Part shown: piece by piece, positions 43,630-53,683 of the stretch
Layout: the number at the start of each line of letters is the position of its first letter
How positions within the stretch are numbered: position 1 is the stretch's first letter
Source: an uncultured Prevotellaceae bacterium
GTDB lineage: Bacteria; Bacteroidota; Bacteroidia; Bacteroidales; Bacteroidaceae
Assembly (NCBI GenBank): GCA_945865175.1
Contig: CAMBDA010000014.1
Span: 1 to 64,000 of the forward strand
Direction: 5' to 3'
DNA length: 64,000 nucleotides
Program-made: the position numbers and the translations under genes
The notes under the pieces: model-generated
Database searches by the model: none
What the model saw: only the letters and a program-made list of their open reading frames with translations
What the model was told of the DNA's origin: nothing

Positions 43630-44958
43630 ATGAAACGGACACTTAATCTATTTGTGATGTGGGCCTCTTTGGTAGCCACTGCCCCGGCACAGCGCGTGTG
43701 GACCGCCGACCAGTGCATGCAGTATGCCGTGGAGCACAACCGCAGCGTGCGTGCAAGCAAGCTCACCCTAGCGGACTACGAAACGGAACGCATGCGGGCA
43801 GCAGGCGCTTTCCTGCCTTCGGTGGGAGGAAGTGTGGGCGGTCAGGTGAACTTCGGGCGTGCCATCGACCCCGAGACCAATACCTACACCACTGTGAGCA
43901 CGCTCTACAACAGTTACGGCCTTTCGGCTTCCATCCCCGTGTTTGACGGCCTGCAGCGCTACAATGACCTTCATGCCGCACGTGTCTCGGTGCTCCTGGG
44001 ACGCCAGGGGGTACTGGCCCAGCAGGAGCAGGTGGCTCAGCAGGTGCTCAAGCAGTATGTAGATGCCGTTTACCAGACGGGTGCGCTCCGGCTGGCCCGA
44101 CAGAAACGCGAGGAGAGCATGGCACTGCTGGTGCAGTCGCGTGCCATGGCTGAGGTGGGGCTCCGCAGCGAGGCCGACACGGCACAGATCCGTGCCTCCT
44201 ACTCATCGGACGACTGCGAGGTGACACGGCAGGAGGGCCTGCTCTCCAATGCCCTGCTTGCGCTGAAGACGCTGATGAACTATCCCGTGGACGAGCCGCT
44301 GCAACTCGACACTGCCGCTGTGCCTACGTCGCCCCTCACCGTCTGCCGGGTCGGGGAACTGTATGCCCAGGCATGTGGGTGGAACCCGTCGGTGCTGATG
44401 GCCGGGTATAGCCTGAAGGTGGCACGCCTGGGCCTCCGTTCGGCCCGCGGGGCCTTTTTCCCTTCGCTGTCGGTGGGCGCGGGCATCTCCACCAGCTACT
44501 ATCGGCAGGTTGGTGCCAGGGGGACCACCGGCTTCGGCGGTCAGTTCCGCAACAACCGGGGCGAACACGTCTATGCCACGCTCAGCATCCCCGTCTTCAA
44601 CCGCCTGGGCCTGCTGGCCAACCTGCGCAGGCAGCGCAACAATGTGGAGCGTGCACGCGAAACGCTGGGACAGCGGCAGGACGACCTGCGTGTGCTCATC
44701 GAGCAGACCGCGTCCGACCAGCGCAACAGCTGCATGGAACTGCAGAAGACCGCCGCACGCGTGGAGGCCGACAGCGTGGCTTCGTGTCTCACCCGGCAGA
44801 AGTATGAAGAGGGGCTGGCCTCGGCCATCGAAGTGCAGACGGCGGCGGTGACGCTCCTGCAGAGTCGTGCCCAGCTGCTGCAGAGCCGCCTGCAGAACTA
44901 TTATCTGACAAGAATTCTCAATTATTATAAAGGTATGCCGTTATGGACAGAAGAATAG
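43630..44958 (+). CDS. Outer-membrane efflux protein, TolC family
   Basis: The protein has 442 residues from the ATG at 43630, which begins a signal peptide ending near APAQ. Two repeats of the outer-membrane efflux protein fold are visible, with the ALKTLMNYPVD and VYATLSIPVFN segments typical of the family, and long helices between. It forms the outer-membrane channel for the HlyD-like and ABC proteins encoded next. Its end overlaps the next start by 16 bases. Confidence 0.9.
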   Translation: MKRTLNLFVMWASLVATAPAQRVWTADQCMQYAVEHNRSVRASKLTLADYETERMRAAGAFLPSVGGSVGGQVNFGRAIDPETNTYTTVSTLYNSYGLSASIPVFDGLQRYNDLHAARVSVLLGRQGVLAQQEQVAQQVLKQYVDAVYQTGALRLARQKREESMALLVQSRAMAEVGLRSEADTAQIRASYSSDDCEVTRQEGLLSNALLALKTLMNYPVDEPLQLDTAAVPTSPLTVCRVGELYAQACGWNPSVLMAGYSLKVARLGLRSARGAFFPSLSVGAGISTSYYRQVGARGTTGFGGQFRNNRGEHVYATLSIPVFNRLGLLANLRRQRNNVERARETLGQRQDDLRVLIEQTASDQRNSCMELQKTAARVEADSVASCLTRQKYEEGLASAIEVQTAAVTLLQSRAQLLQSRLQNYYLTRILNYYKGMPLWTEE

Positions 44959-46193
44959 AAAAGAAGAAGGGGCTGCGCCCCAAACATGTGCCCTATGTGG
45001 TGGTGGGCGGCCTGGTGCTGCTGTCGCTGCTGTGGCTGGTGCTGGGCAATCATGCCAGCACGGTGAGAGTGGAAAAGGACGAGATTACGGTGAGTACCGT
45101 GGTGGAAGGCCAGTTTTTCGACTATGTGCGTGTGAGCGGAAGGGTGGCTCCCATCCAGGTGGTGCAGCTCTCGCCCGAGGAGGGCGGCATTGTCCGGGAA
45201 AAGGTGGTGGAGGAAGGCACGCGGGTGAAGAAGGGCGATGTAATCCTGCGCCTGTCGAACAGCAACCTCGACCTGCAGATTCTGAATGCCGAGGCCGAAC
45301 TGGCCGAGAAGCAGAACCTGCTGCGCAACACCCAGGTGGCCATGCAGCAGGACCGGCTCGCCAACCGCACCGAACTGGTAACGCTGGCCACTGACATGCA
45401 GCGCAGGGAGCGTGCCATGAAGCAGCGCGAACGCCTCTATGCCAGTCGGCTCATGAGCCGCGAGGAGTATCTGCAGAGCCGTGAGGACTATGAACTGGCA
45501 CGCCAGAAGTACGACCTGGTGCAGCAACGTCTGCAGCAGGACAGCATCTACCGTTCGGTGCAGATGGACCAGATGGAGGACAACCTGGAGAACATGCGGC
45601 GCAATGTGCTGTTGGTGCGCGAAAGGAGGGAACGGCTGGAGGTGCGCTCCATCATCGACGGCGAACTGGGACTGCTCGACGTGGAGCTGGGACAGAACGT
45701 GGCCGCCGGCTTCAAGGTGGGGCAGATCAACGACCTGAGCGACTTCAAGGTGGAGGCGTATATCGACGAACACTATATCGACCGTGTGCGCACGGGGCTC
45801 ACCGCCACGCTGGAGCGCGGCGACACCACCTACAACCTCCGGGTGCGCAAGGTGTATCCCGAGGTGAGGGAGGGCAAGTTCCGCACCGACCTGGTCTTCC
45901 AGGACGACCGCCCCGACAACCTGCGCATCGGCCAGAACTTCTATCTCAACCTGGAACTGGGCAAGCCCGAGACGGCCATCATGGTGCCGCGCGGCACCTT
46001 CTTCCAGAGCACGGGCGGCAACTGGATCTTCGTGTTCGACAAGCAGGGCCACACGGCCTACCGCCGCACCATCAGCATCGGACGCCAAAACGCACAGTAT
46101 TATGAGGTGCTCAGCGGACTGGAACCGGACGAACAGGTGATAACCAGCGGCTACGAGCCATTTGGCGACAACGAGAAAGTGGTGGTCAGGTGA
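44943..46193 (+). CDS. HlyD-type membrane fusion protein
   Basis: The protein has 416 residues. After a basic N-terminus a membrane helix covers about residues 18-37. A lipoyl half-motif follows (QVVQLSPEEGGIVREKVVEEG), then a long coiled-coil hairpin rich in Q, R and E (about residues 115-230) and the second lipoyl half. The C-terminal beta-barrel and membrane-proximal part end with LEPDEQVITSGYEPF. It links the inner-membrane ABC permease to the TolC-like channel. Confidence 0.9.
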   Translation: MDRRIEKKKGLRPKHVPYVVVGGLVLLSLLWLVLGNHASTVRVEKDEITVSTVVEGQFFDYVRVSGRVAPIQVVQLSPEEGGIVREKVVEEGTRVKKGDVILRLSNSNLDLQILNAEAELAEKQNLLRNTQVAMQQDRLANRTELVTLATDMQRRERAMKQRERLYASRLMSREEYLQSREDYELARQKYDLVQQRLQQDSIYRSVQMDQMEDNLENMRRNVLLVRERRERLEVRSIIDGELGLLDVELGQNVAAGFKVGQINDLSDFKVEAYIDEHYIDRVRTGLTATLERGDTTYNLRVRKVYPEVREGKFRTDLVFQDDRPDNLRIGQNFYLNLELGKPETAIMVPRGTFFQSTGGNWIFVFDKQGHTAYRRTISIGRQNAQYYEVLSGLEPDEQVITSGYEPFGDNEKVVVR

Positions 46194-46250
46194 GACACCC
46201 ATTCCATCTGCAATATATAATAATAATTAATGTATATAGAACCAACGATT

Positions 46251-46925
46251 ATGCTAAGGACTGAAAATTTGACAAAGGTATTCCGCACGGAAGAGGTGGA
46301 AACCACGGCACTCAACGGAGTGAACATTGAAGTGAAGGACGGTGAATTTGTGGCCATCATGGGACCCAGCGGCTGTGGCAAGTCCACACTGCTCAGCATC
46401 CTGGGGCTGCTCGACAACCCCACTGGCGGCAACTATTTCCTTGATGGCGAGGAGGTGGGTCATCTGCGCGAGAAGGACCGCACGCGTTTCCGCAAGGGAC
46501 GCATCGGCTTCGTGTTCCAGAGTTTCAACCTCATAGAGGAACTCACGGTGGAGGAGAACATCGACCTGCAGCTGCGCTATCTGGGCATCGGCAGGAAGGA
46601 ACGCCGCGAGCGTGTGTTGGAAATCCTGCGCAAGGTGAACCTGAGCCAGCGTGCAGGACATTACCCACAGCAGCTCTCGGGCGGCCAGCAGCAGCGTGTG
46701 GCCATTGCCCGTGCCGTGGTGGGCAAACCCAGGCTCATCCTGGCCGACGAGCCTACGGGTAACCTCGATTCCAAGAACGGCCTGGAGGTGATGGAACTGC
46801 TCTCCAGCCTGCATGCCGAGGGCAGCACCATCGTGATGGTGACCCATTCGCAGCACGATGCGGCCTATGCCGACCGTATCATCAATCTCTTCGACGGCGA
46901 GGTGGTGGAGAATACCGTCCTGTAA
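46251..46925 (+). CDS. ABC transporter ATPase, MacB/LolD type
   Basis: The protein has 224 residues from the ATG at 46251, reading [11 protein letters not shown]; an ATG at 46230 seven codons upstream is possible. Walker A is GPSGCGKST, the signature is [13 protein letters not shown], and Walker B is [12 protein letters not shown]. The H-loop VTHSQHD is intact. It powers the permease encoded next. The upstream spacer carries a 22-base AT-rich motif also found before 53716. Confidence 0.95.
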   Translation: MLRTENLTKVFRTEEVETTALNGVNIEVKDGEFVAIMGPSGCGKSTLLSILGLLDNPTGGNYFLDGEEVGHLREKDRTRFRKGRIGFVFQSFNLIEELTVEENIDLQLRYLGIGRKERRERVLEILRKVNLSQRAGHYPQQLSGGQQQRVAIARAVVGKPRLILADEPTGNLDSKNGLEVMELLSSLHAEGSTIVMVTHSQHDAAYADRIINLFDGEVVENTVL

Positions 46926-49318
46926 TGAACCCTAATCACATGAAGGATATGAAGACATTATTATACTTGTTACGCCGCCACATGGTGGCCAGCCTGCTCA
47001 ATTTCATGGGCATCGTGCTGGCTGTGGCGGGAGGCTATATCATGCTCACGCAGGTAATCTACAGTGCGCAGTACAACCACGGAATCCCGGACTACCGACG
47101 TGTGTGCCGTGTGGATGTGTGCGGCATATTCGGAGAGGGCAAATGGTGTCCCTCGCTGGCACGCCCCATCTGTGAATACCTTGCGGAACTGCCGCAGGTG
47201 GAGAAAGTGGCCTATCTGAGGATGGACGGGTGCATGATGGCTGACAAGGACGGAAGCGTCATCAGTGTGCCCTGTTATGCGGAAAACGGACATACCCTGG
47301 AGGTTTTCGGCGCACAGCGCGTGGATGGCACTCTCACCTTCGAGCCTTCCGACACAGGCATTGTCATCCCGGCCTCGCTGGCCATGAAATATTATGGGCG
47401 CGAGGACGTGGCCGGCCAGGAGATGGCATTTTCCGGCGGACGGCGTCGCATGGTCACGGTGAAGGGGGTGTACCGCGATTTTCCCGACAACTGTATCCTC
47501 AAGAATGCCGTCTACAGGGGCATGGGAACGGAGAACCAGTACGAGATTGGCAACTGGAACTATCACTGTTTCATCCGCCTGGGCGAAAATGTGGCTGTGG
47601 AGTCGATTTCCACCCTGCTGGATGATTGCCTGTTGCGCTTCTATGAGTTCTGGGCCTCTGCTGGCGGAAGGGAATTCTCGGATGAGGACAGGGATGAAGT
47701 TTCCAAATTTCATGCCGAGGCAATCCCTCTGAATGAGACCTATTTCAGCGGACATGACCCGGAGATGGACAAGGGCAACCGCAAGGCACTCTATATGCTG
47801 GAGTTCACACTGGTACTGCTGTTCGTGGTGTGCGTGCTCAACTATGCCAACTTCTCCATGGCACAGGCTCCCATGCGGGTCCGCTCCGTCATCCTGCGCA
47901 AGGTGATGGGCGAGAAACTCTGGCGACTGCGCGTCCAGCTGTTGGCCGAGGGGGTGGCCGTGAGCCTCGCGGCTGCATTGCTGGCCTTCTTCCTTGTTCA
48001 TCTGTTCAGCAAGGTGGGGTCGGTGGTTCCTCTTTTCAAGGGTAGCATCCAGCTGGCCGACAACTTGCTGCTTGTGGCCGTCCTGATGGGTGTGGCCGTG
48101 GTGGTGGGCATCCTGTCCACAGCCTACAGTACCCGCTATGTCACCTCGTTTGCCCCTGTCGCTGCCATGAGGGGGCGTGTAGGGCTCTCTCCGCAGGGAC
48201 GGACGTTGCGCGGATGGCTGGTGGGCCTGCAACTGTGCGCGGCCCTGGTGATGGTTTCCTTCATTGGCATCATCTACAGCCAGAGCCACTACATCTATCA
48301 TTCCGCCTACGGCTATGACAAGGACAGCCTCCTGGTGGCTGAACTGGCAGACATGGTGCCTGTGGAGAAACACGCTTCGCTGCGCATGGAACTGGAGAAA
48401 CTGCCAGGTGTGGCCTCTGTGACCTATTCAATGAATTTCCTCGGAGAAGGTGACCTGTGCATGGGATGGGGCAGAGGCCCCCGGGACCAGAAGTGCAACT
48501 TTACCGCCATACCCGTGGACTGGAAGTTCTTGCGCACCTGGGGCATAGAGGTGGTGGAAGGCCGTGACTTCCGCGAGCAGGACGGCGATGTCTATATCGT
48601 CAACGAGGCCATGATCCAGACCTATCCTTGGGTCAAGGTGGACCAGCTGCTTGTATCCGGGGACCTGCCCGTAGTGGGTGTCTGCAAGAATGTGCGCATC
48701 TTCTCCACCCGCATGGACAACAGCAATTCGCCTATGGCCTTCGTGGTGTTCGGTCCTCGCTATGCCGGATGGACGGCCTGCAAGAAGATGTCGGTGCGCG
48801 TGGCTCCGGGTGTGGACATGCGGCAGACGCGCCGTCAGGTGGAGGAGGTAGTGGCCCGTTTCTCCGAGGGTCCTGTTCCCGATGTCCATTTCTTCGACAA
48901 GTGTCTGGAGACCGCCTATGAGGAGGAAAACGGTTTCATCCGCCAGATACAGCTCTGTTCCCTGCTCTGCATCCTCATCACGCTCATCGGTGTGTTCTGC
49001 CTCACGATGTTCGAGACGGAGTATCGCCGCCGTGAGGTAGCCATCCGCAAGGTGATGGGCAGTACAGTGGGCGAGGTGCTGGCACTCTTCATGGGCCGCT
49101 ATGCCTGGCCGCTTGTGGTGTCGATGCTGATTGCCGCTCCTGTGGCCTACCGGATGGGCTCCCTGTGGCTCGAAGGTTTTGCCGAGCATACGCCCATCTA
49201 CTGGTGGCTCTTCCCGTTGGCCTTCATTGCCGTGAGCAGCGTGGTGCTTCTCACTGTGGCTGCCCAGTGCTGGCGTGTGGCCACGACCAATCCCATGGAC
49301 AGCATCCGTGTGGAGTGA
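46925..49318 (+). CDS. ABC transporter permease, FtsX/MacB family
   Basis: The protein has 797 residues and the layout of the Bacteroidota MacB-like family: two membrane blocks with large extracytoplasmic domains. The first helix is at about residues 20-42 and the first periplasmic domain runs to about 280. Three helices follow, a second extracytoplasmic domain lies around 450-650, and three helices near the C-terminus include the FtsX pattern EVAIRKVMGSTVGEVLALF. It shares a base with the ATPase stop (TAATG). The cargo is unknown; antimicrobial or peptide export is likely by family. Confidence 0.9.
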   Translation: MNPNHMKDMKTLLYLLRRHMVASLLNFMGIVLAVAGGYIMLTQVIYSAQYNHGIPDYRRVCRVDVCGIFGEGKWCPSLARPICEYLAELPQVEKVAYLRMDGCMMADKDGSVISVPCYAENGHTLEVFGAQRVDGTLTFEPSDTGIVIPASLAMKYYGREDVAGQEMAFSGGRRRMVTVKGVYRDFPDNCILKNAVYRGMGTENQYEIGNWNYHCFIRLGENVAVESISTLLDDCLLRFYEFWASAGGREFSDEDRDEVSKFHAEAIPLNETYFSGHDPEMDKGNRKALYMLEFTLVLLFVVCVLNYANFSMAQAPMRVRSVILRKVMGEKLWRLRVQLLAEGVAVSLAAALLAFFLVHLFSKVGSVVPLFKGSIQLADNLLLVAVLMGVAVVVGILSTAYSTRYVTSFAPVAAMRGRVGLSPQGRTLRGWLVGLQLCAALVMVSFIGIIYSQSHYIYHSAYGYDKDSLLVAELADMVPVEKHASLRMELEKLPGVASVTYSMNFLGEGDLCMGWGRGPRDQKCNFTAIPVDWKFLRTWGIEVVEGRDFREQDGDVYIVNEAMIQTYPWVKVDQLLVSGDLPVVGVCKNVRIFSTRMDNSNSPMAFVVFGPRYAGWTACKKMSVRVAPGVDMRQTRRQVEEVVARFSEGPVPDVHFFDKCLETAYEEENGFIRQIQLCSLLCILITLIGVFCLTMFETEYRRREVAIRKVMGSTVGEVLALFMGRYAWPLVVSMLIAAPVAYRMGSLWLEGFAEHTPIYWWLFPLAFIAVSSVVLLTVAAQCWRVATTNPMDSIRVE

Positions 49319-49386
49319 CGGGCATGCTGTAGAACCGATGCTGAACCCCTCTCCTTTCATGGTTCGGGGTTGGACGAAGAACCCGA

Positions 49387-49427
49387 AGGGGTGGCATGAT
49401 GTTGTCATACTCAATTATGCCACCCCT
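49387..49427. terminator. Hairpin between convergent genes
   Basis: AGGGGTGGCAT at 49387-49397 and ATGCCACCCCT at 49417-49427 form a perfect 11-bp stem with a 19-base loop. It lies between the permease stop and the M20 peptidase stop, which converge, so it may end transcripts from both sides. Confidence 0.5.
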
Positions 49428-49543
49428 CTTGGGGCTTGAATGTTCTGAACCGTTGCGATGTGATGTGCGGGGATGGGGTCATGGATGTCCCCCACTGTAT
49501 TGGACAATGCGGTTGTAGAGGAGGCGTGGGGTGCCCCTTTGCA

Positions 49544-50626
49544 TTAGGGGTTGGAGAGAGAATCGAGCTGGAGACCGTTGAGCATTTCCGTGTAGAGACG
49601 GAGTGCTTCGGTAATTTCGCTCAGGCAGATGTGTTCGTCGGCAGTGTGGCTGCGGGAACTGTTGCCCGGCCCCATTTTCATAGAGGGGAAGGACATCAGT
49701 GCCTGGTCGCTGAGGGTGGGCGAACCGAAGGGAGTGCGATGGAGTTGGACGGCCCGCCGGACCAGAGGGTGGGACAGGGGAATGCTGGACGAATTGAGGC
49801 GGAACGAGCGGGGCTTCACTTCGCTTTTTACATGCTGACAGATGAGGTCGAAGAGCTGGCGGTTGGTGTAGCACTCGTTGCTTCTCACATCCACGGTGAA
49901 GGTGCATGTGTCGGGCACCACATTGTGCTGTGTGCCTGCATTCACGATGGTGACGCTCATCTTCACGGCTCCTAGTACGGGTGACACCTGCGGCCACTGG
50001 AAGGTGCGGAACCATTGTATGTCGTCGATGGCATGGTAGATGGCGTTGTCGCCTTCATTGCGTGCTGCATGGCCGGACTTTCCGTGGGCAGTTACGTCGA
50101 GCACCATCAGCCCTTTCTCAGCGATGGCGGGCTGCATGCCCGTGGGCTCGCCCACCAGTGCCACATCGATGGGAGGCAGTAGGGGAAGGGCATGCTCGAT
50201 GCCGTTCTTGCCGCTCACCTCCTCTTCGGCAGAGGCCAGATAGATGAGATTATAGGCACGGGGCTGGTGGCGGAGGTGGCGGAAGGCGAACAGAAGCGTG
50301 AGCAGGCTGGCACCGTCATCGTTGCTGCCCAGTCCGTATAGCTTGTCCTCGCAAAGGGTGGCCCGGTAGGGGTTGTATGTCCAGGAGGCGGCAGGCTTCA
50401 CCGTGTCGATATGTGCATTGAGCAGCAGGGTGGGGCGTGCCGGGGAGTAGTCGGGCGCGATGGTCCAGAGGTTACAGCCGTCGCGGTGCGTGTCCAGTCC
50501 ATAGGTGGTGGTCATCTCATGGAAGAGGAAGTCAGACGCTTCCTGTTCCTGCCTGCTGGTGCGCGGAATCTCAATCAGACGTGCCAGAAGCGTGGCAATT
50601 TCTTGCGTAGCATGTGTAAAATCCAT
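49544..50626 (-). CDS. M20-family metallopeptidase (ArgE/DapE type)
   Basis: The protein has 360 residues. Metal-binding and catalytic residues of the M20 fold are visible: LNAHIDTVKP, the second metal aspartate in GSNDDGAS, and SAEEEVSGKNG with the catalytic glutamate. The dimerisation domain lies about residues 170-280. In Bacteroidota this family includes the deacylase of arginine biosynthesis (acetyl- or succinyl-ornithine/citrulline), which is the most likely role; DapE or another amidohydrolase cannot be excluded. It is divergent from the acyl-CoA synthetase gene. Confidence 0.82.
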   Translation of the reverse strand: MDFTHATQEIATLLARLIEIPRTSRQEQEASDFLFHEMTTTYGLDTHRDGCNLWTIAPDYSPARPTLLLNAHIDTVKPAASWTYNPYRATLCEDKLYGLGSNDDGASLLTLLFAFRHLRHQPRAYNLIYLASAEEEVSGKNGIEHALPLLPPIDVALVGEPTGMQPAIAEKGLMVLDVTAHGKSGHAARNEGDNAIYHAIDDIQWFRTFQWPQVSPVLGAVKMSVTIVNAGTQHNVVPDTCTFTVDVRSNECYTNRQLFDLICQHVKSEVKPRSFRLNSSSIPLSHPLVRRAVQLHRTPFGSPTLSDQALMSFPSMKMGPGNSSRSHTADEHICLSEITEALRLYTEMLNGLQLDSLSNP

Positions 50627-50648
50627 TGTTTTGCGGCATTTTGGTGGG

Positions 50649-50656
50649 CAAAGGTA
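50649..50656 (-). promoter_or_regulatory. M20 peptidase promoter
   Basis: Minus strand TACCTTTG -7 box with a TTTG-type -33 about 18 bp further upstream (complement of 50675-50680). The ATG at 50626 is 23 bases below. Confidence 0.55.
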
Positions 50657-50685
50657 GATTATTTTTTAGAAAAACACAAATAAAT

Positions 50686-50716
50686 TTGGCTCTTAACACA
50701 AGAAACCCTATCTTTG
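50686..50716 (+). promoter_or_regulatory. Promoter of the acyl-CoA synthetase operon
   Basis: TTG at 50686-50688 and the -7 box TATCTTTG at 50709-50716, separated by 20 bp. It is divergent from the M20 promoter and drives the run up to 54363. Confidence 0.6.
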
Positions 50717-50738
50717 TATGTGAAAAACCTGGAAAACG

Positions 50739-52547
50739 ATGCAGAGTAAGAGTCCTTTGTCTGTGCTGATACATACTCAGGCGGCAATCTATGGTGAGCG
50801 GAACGCTTTGCTGTTTCGCGATGATGCGGAGAAGGTGTGGAAACCCATTTCATGGAACGCGTTCTCCCGCACGGTCTCTTGCGTCAGCAATGCTTTGCTG
50901 GCGTTGGGCGTAGGCATCCAGGAGAATGTGGCCGTCTTCTCGCAGAACATGCCCCAGTGTCTGTTTGTGGACTTTGGCGCCTACGGAATCCGGGCTGTCA
51001 CCATCCCGCTTTATGCAACCAGCAGCGAGAGGCAGGTACAGTATGTGGTAAGCGATGCCAACATACGTTTCATCTTTGTGGGCGAGCAGTACCAGTACGA
51101 CACGGCCTACCGTGTGCTGCGCCTCTCGCCCAATGTGGTGCGGCTTGTCATCTTCGACCCTTCGGTGAAGAAGGACAGCCAGGACCAGATGAGCCTCTCG
51201 TTTGAGGAGTTCCTGAAGATGGGCGAGGGACAGCCGTATGCCGAGGAGGTGGCACGGCGCAGTGCCCAGTACGACATTGATGAACTGGCAAACGTGCTTT
51301 ACACCAGTGGTACTACGGGCCTGAGCAAGGGCGTGATGATTACCCACCGCATGTACAGGAGCGGAATAGCAGCCCACGAACATGCCATCAACCTGAGCGA
51401 GAAGGATGTGGTGATGGATTTCCTGCCTTTCACCCATATCTTTGAGCGGGCATGGTCCTATCTCTGCCTGGCCACGGGCTGCACGCTGGCAATCAACAGG
51501 AATCCTGCCGACATTCTGCAAAGCATGACCGAGGTGCACCCTACCTGCATGTGTGCCGTGCCCAGATTCTGGGAAAAGGTGTATGCGGCTGTGCAGAACA
51601 AGATGGCAGAGAGCAGTCCCGTGCAGCGGATGCTGTTGCAGGACGCCCTCCGTATAGGGAAGGCGTACAATGTGGATTACCGGATGCGGGGACTGGTGCC
51701 GCCCGTGACACTGAAAATGCGTTACCTCTTTTATGAACGTACGGTCATCTCACTCTTGCTCAAGAACCTGGGACTGGAGAACCACAACTTCTTCCCCACT
51801 GCCGGTGCGGCGGTGAGTCCTGTGGTAGAGGAGTTTATCCACTCGGCGGGCCTGATGATGATTGTGGGCTACGGCCTGACGGAGAGTACGGCCACCGTGT
51901 CGTGCGACCGCTGGAACCAGCGCATTTCCGTGGGGTCGGTGGGCCGCTTGCTGGACGGTGTGGAGCTTTCCTTCGGTGAAAACAATGAAATCCTGCTCCG
52001 TGGCGACACTATCACCAAGGGGTATTACCGAAAGGCCGAGGTGACGGCTTTGTCCATTGATGCTGACGGCTGGTTCCATACGGGTGACGCGGGCTACATG
52101 AAGGACGGGGAGCTCTATCTCACCGACCGTATCAAGGACCTGTTCAAGACCAGCAATGGCAAGTACATAGCTCCTCAGATGCTGGAGAGCAAACTGGTGG
52201 TGGACCGCTTTATCGACCAGATAGTGGTGGTGGCAGACAGACGCAAGTTCGTGTCGGCCCTGGTCATTCCCGATTATCAGCTGCTGGAGGACTTCTTTGC
52301 CAAGCATGGGATTCACTTTGCCAGCCGTAGGGAGCTGTGTGAAAACCCGGAGGTGAACAAGTTCATGATGTACCGCATCGATACCCTCCAGCAGGAATTT
52401 GCCCACTATGAACAGGTGAAGAAGATTACGCTGCTGCCCGAAGCGCTTTCCATGGAAAAAGGAGAATTGACAGATACATTGAAAGTAAAAAGACCTGTGC
52501 TCTACCAAAATTACGCAGCACAGATAGAAAAGATGTACGAGGAATGA
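50739..52547 (+). CDS. Long-chain acyl-CoA synthetase (AMP-forming)
   Basis: The protein has 602 residues. It activates a fatty acid with ATP and joins it to coenzyme A. The AMP-binding motif LYTSGTTGLSKGVMITH lies near residue 187. Later motifs are GYGLTESTATVS and the hinge GWFHTGDAGYMKDG, followed by the C-terminal subdomain with LTDRIKDLFKTSNGKYI. Its stop overlaps the prfB start (ATGA), an unusual pair of functions in one operon. Confidence 0.92.
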   Translation: MQSKSPLSVLIHTQAAIYGERNALLFRDDAEKVWKPISWNAFSRTVSCVSNALLALGVGIQENVAVFSQNMPQCLFVDFGAYGIRAVTIPLYATSSERQVQYVVSDANIRFIFVGEQYQYDTAYRVLRLSPNVVRLVIFDPSVKKDSQDQMSLSFEEFLKMGEGQPYAEEVARRSAQYDIDELANVLYTSGTTGLSKGVMITHRMYRSGIAAHEHAINLSEKDVVMDFLPFTHIFERAWSYLCLATGCTLAINRNPADILQSMTEVHPTCMCAVPRFWEKVYAAVQNKMAESSPVQRMLLQDALRIGKAYNVDYRMRGLVPPVTLKMRYLFYERTVISLLLKNLGLENHNFFPTAGAAVSPVVEEFIHSAGLMMIVGYGLTESTATVSCDRWNQRISVGSVGRLLDGVELSFGENNEILLRGDTITKGYYRKAEVTALSIDADGWFHTGDAGYMKDGELYLTDRIKDLFKTSNGKYIAPQMLESKLVVDRFIDQIVVVADRRKFVSALVIPDYQLLEDFFAKHGIHFASRRELCENPEVNKFMMYRIDTLQQEFAHYEQVKKITLLPEALSMEKGELTDTLKVKRPVLYQNYAAQIEKMYEE

Positions 52548-53659
52548 TAACAATTGAACAACTCAAGGAAGTAAAGGAACGAACGGAATCGCTGTGCAGA
52601 TACCTGGACATCGAAGGAAAGAAAATGCAGTATGAAGAGGAGCAAATCCGCACGCAGGACCCTGGCTTTTGGGACGATGCCAAGCGTGCCGAGGCACAGA
52701 TGAAGTTGGTGAAGGGCCTGGAGAAATGGATCAAGGGCTACGAAAAGGTGCAGACGCTGGCCGGCGAACTGGAGACGGCGTTCGACTTCTACAAGGAAGA
52801 ACTTGTCACCGAACAGGAGGTGGACGAACTGTATGCCCGGACCATGACGGCCGTGGAGGACCTGGAACTGAAGAACATGCTGCGCAGGGAGGAAGACCCG
52901 ATGGACGCAGTGCTGAAGATAAATTCGGGCGCAGGCGGCACCGAGGCGCAGGACTGGGCACAGATGCTGATGCGCATGTACATGCGATGGGCCGAGAACA
53001 ACGGCTACAAGTGTGTGGTGAGCAATGTGCAGGACGGCGATGATGCGGGCATAAAGACGTGTACACTGGAAATCCAGGGCGAATATGCCTATGGCTACCT
53101 GAAGAGCGAGAACGGGGTGCACCGGCTGGTGCGCGTGAGTCCTTACAACGCACAGGGCAAGCGCATGACCTCGTTTGCGTCTGTCTTTGTCACCCCGCTG
53201 GTGGACGACTCTATCGAGGTGAACATCGAGCCGGCCCGCATTTCGTGGGACACCTTCCGCTCCAGTGGTGCAGGAGGACAGAATGTGAACAAGGTGGAGT
53301 CAGGCGTGCGCCTGCGCTACCAGTACAAGGACCCCTATACGGGTGAGGAGGAGGAAATCCTCATTGAAAACACTGAGACGCGCGACCAGCCCAAGAACAA
53401 GGAGAATGCCATGCGTATCCTCCGCTCTATGCTCTACGACAAGGAACTGCAGCACCGCATGGCCGAGCAGGCCAAGGTGGAGGCCGGCAAGAAGAAGATT
53501 GAGTGGGGCAGCCAGATAAGGAGCTATGTGTTTGATGACCGCCGTGTGAAGGACCACCGTACGAACTACCAGACCAGCGACGTGGGCGGTGTGATGGACG
53601 GCAAGATTGATGCCTTCATCAAGGCCTACCTGATGGAGTTTGGACAACAGGACGCATGA
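52544..53659 (+). CDS. prfB: Peptide chain release factor 2
   Basis: The protein has 371 residues, read without a frameshift. The GGQ motif of peptide release is GAGGQNVNKVES near residue 245. The tripeptide that recognises stop codons lies in RVSPYNAQGKR, so it reads SPY where the usual form is SPF. The domain order and the SQIRSYVFDDRRVKDHRT end match RF2. In many bacteria an in-frame stop near codon 25 sets a programmed +1 shift; here the codons are CTG-GAC and no stop is present. RF2 ends translation at UGA and UAA. Confidence 0.95.
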   Translation: MITIEQLKEVKERTESLCRYLDIEGKKMQYEEEQIRTQDPGFWDDAKRAEAQMKLVKGLEKWIKGYEKVQTLAGELETAFDFYKEELVTEQEVDELYARTMTAVEDLELKNMLRREEDPMDAVLKINSGAGGTEAQDWAQMLMRMYMRWAENNGYKCVVSNVQDGDDAGIKTCTLEIQGEYAYGYLKSENGVHRLVRVSPYNAQGKRMTSFASVFVTPLVDDSIEVNIEPARISWDTFRSSGAGGQNVNKVESGVRLRYQYKDPYTGEEEEILIENTETRDQPKNKENAMRILRSMLYDKELQHRMAEQAKVEAGKKKIEWGSQIRSYVFDDRRVKDHRTNYQTSDVGGVMDGKIDAFIKAYLMEFGQQDA

Positions 53660-53683
53660 TTGAGCGAAGAATTCCTTATATAC

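Noticed and set aside
44925-48373. Long antisense frames over the HlyD and permease genes
   Set aside because: They lie opposite well-supported transporter genes, are rich in histidine and glutamine as typical shadows, and have no promoters.
52610-52660. Programmed frameshift in prfB
   Set aside because: The frame is open with no in-frame TGA or slippery CTTTGA near codon 25.
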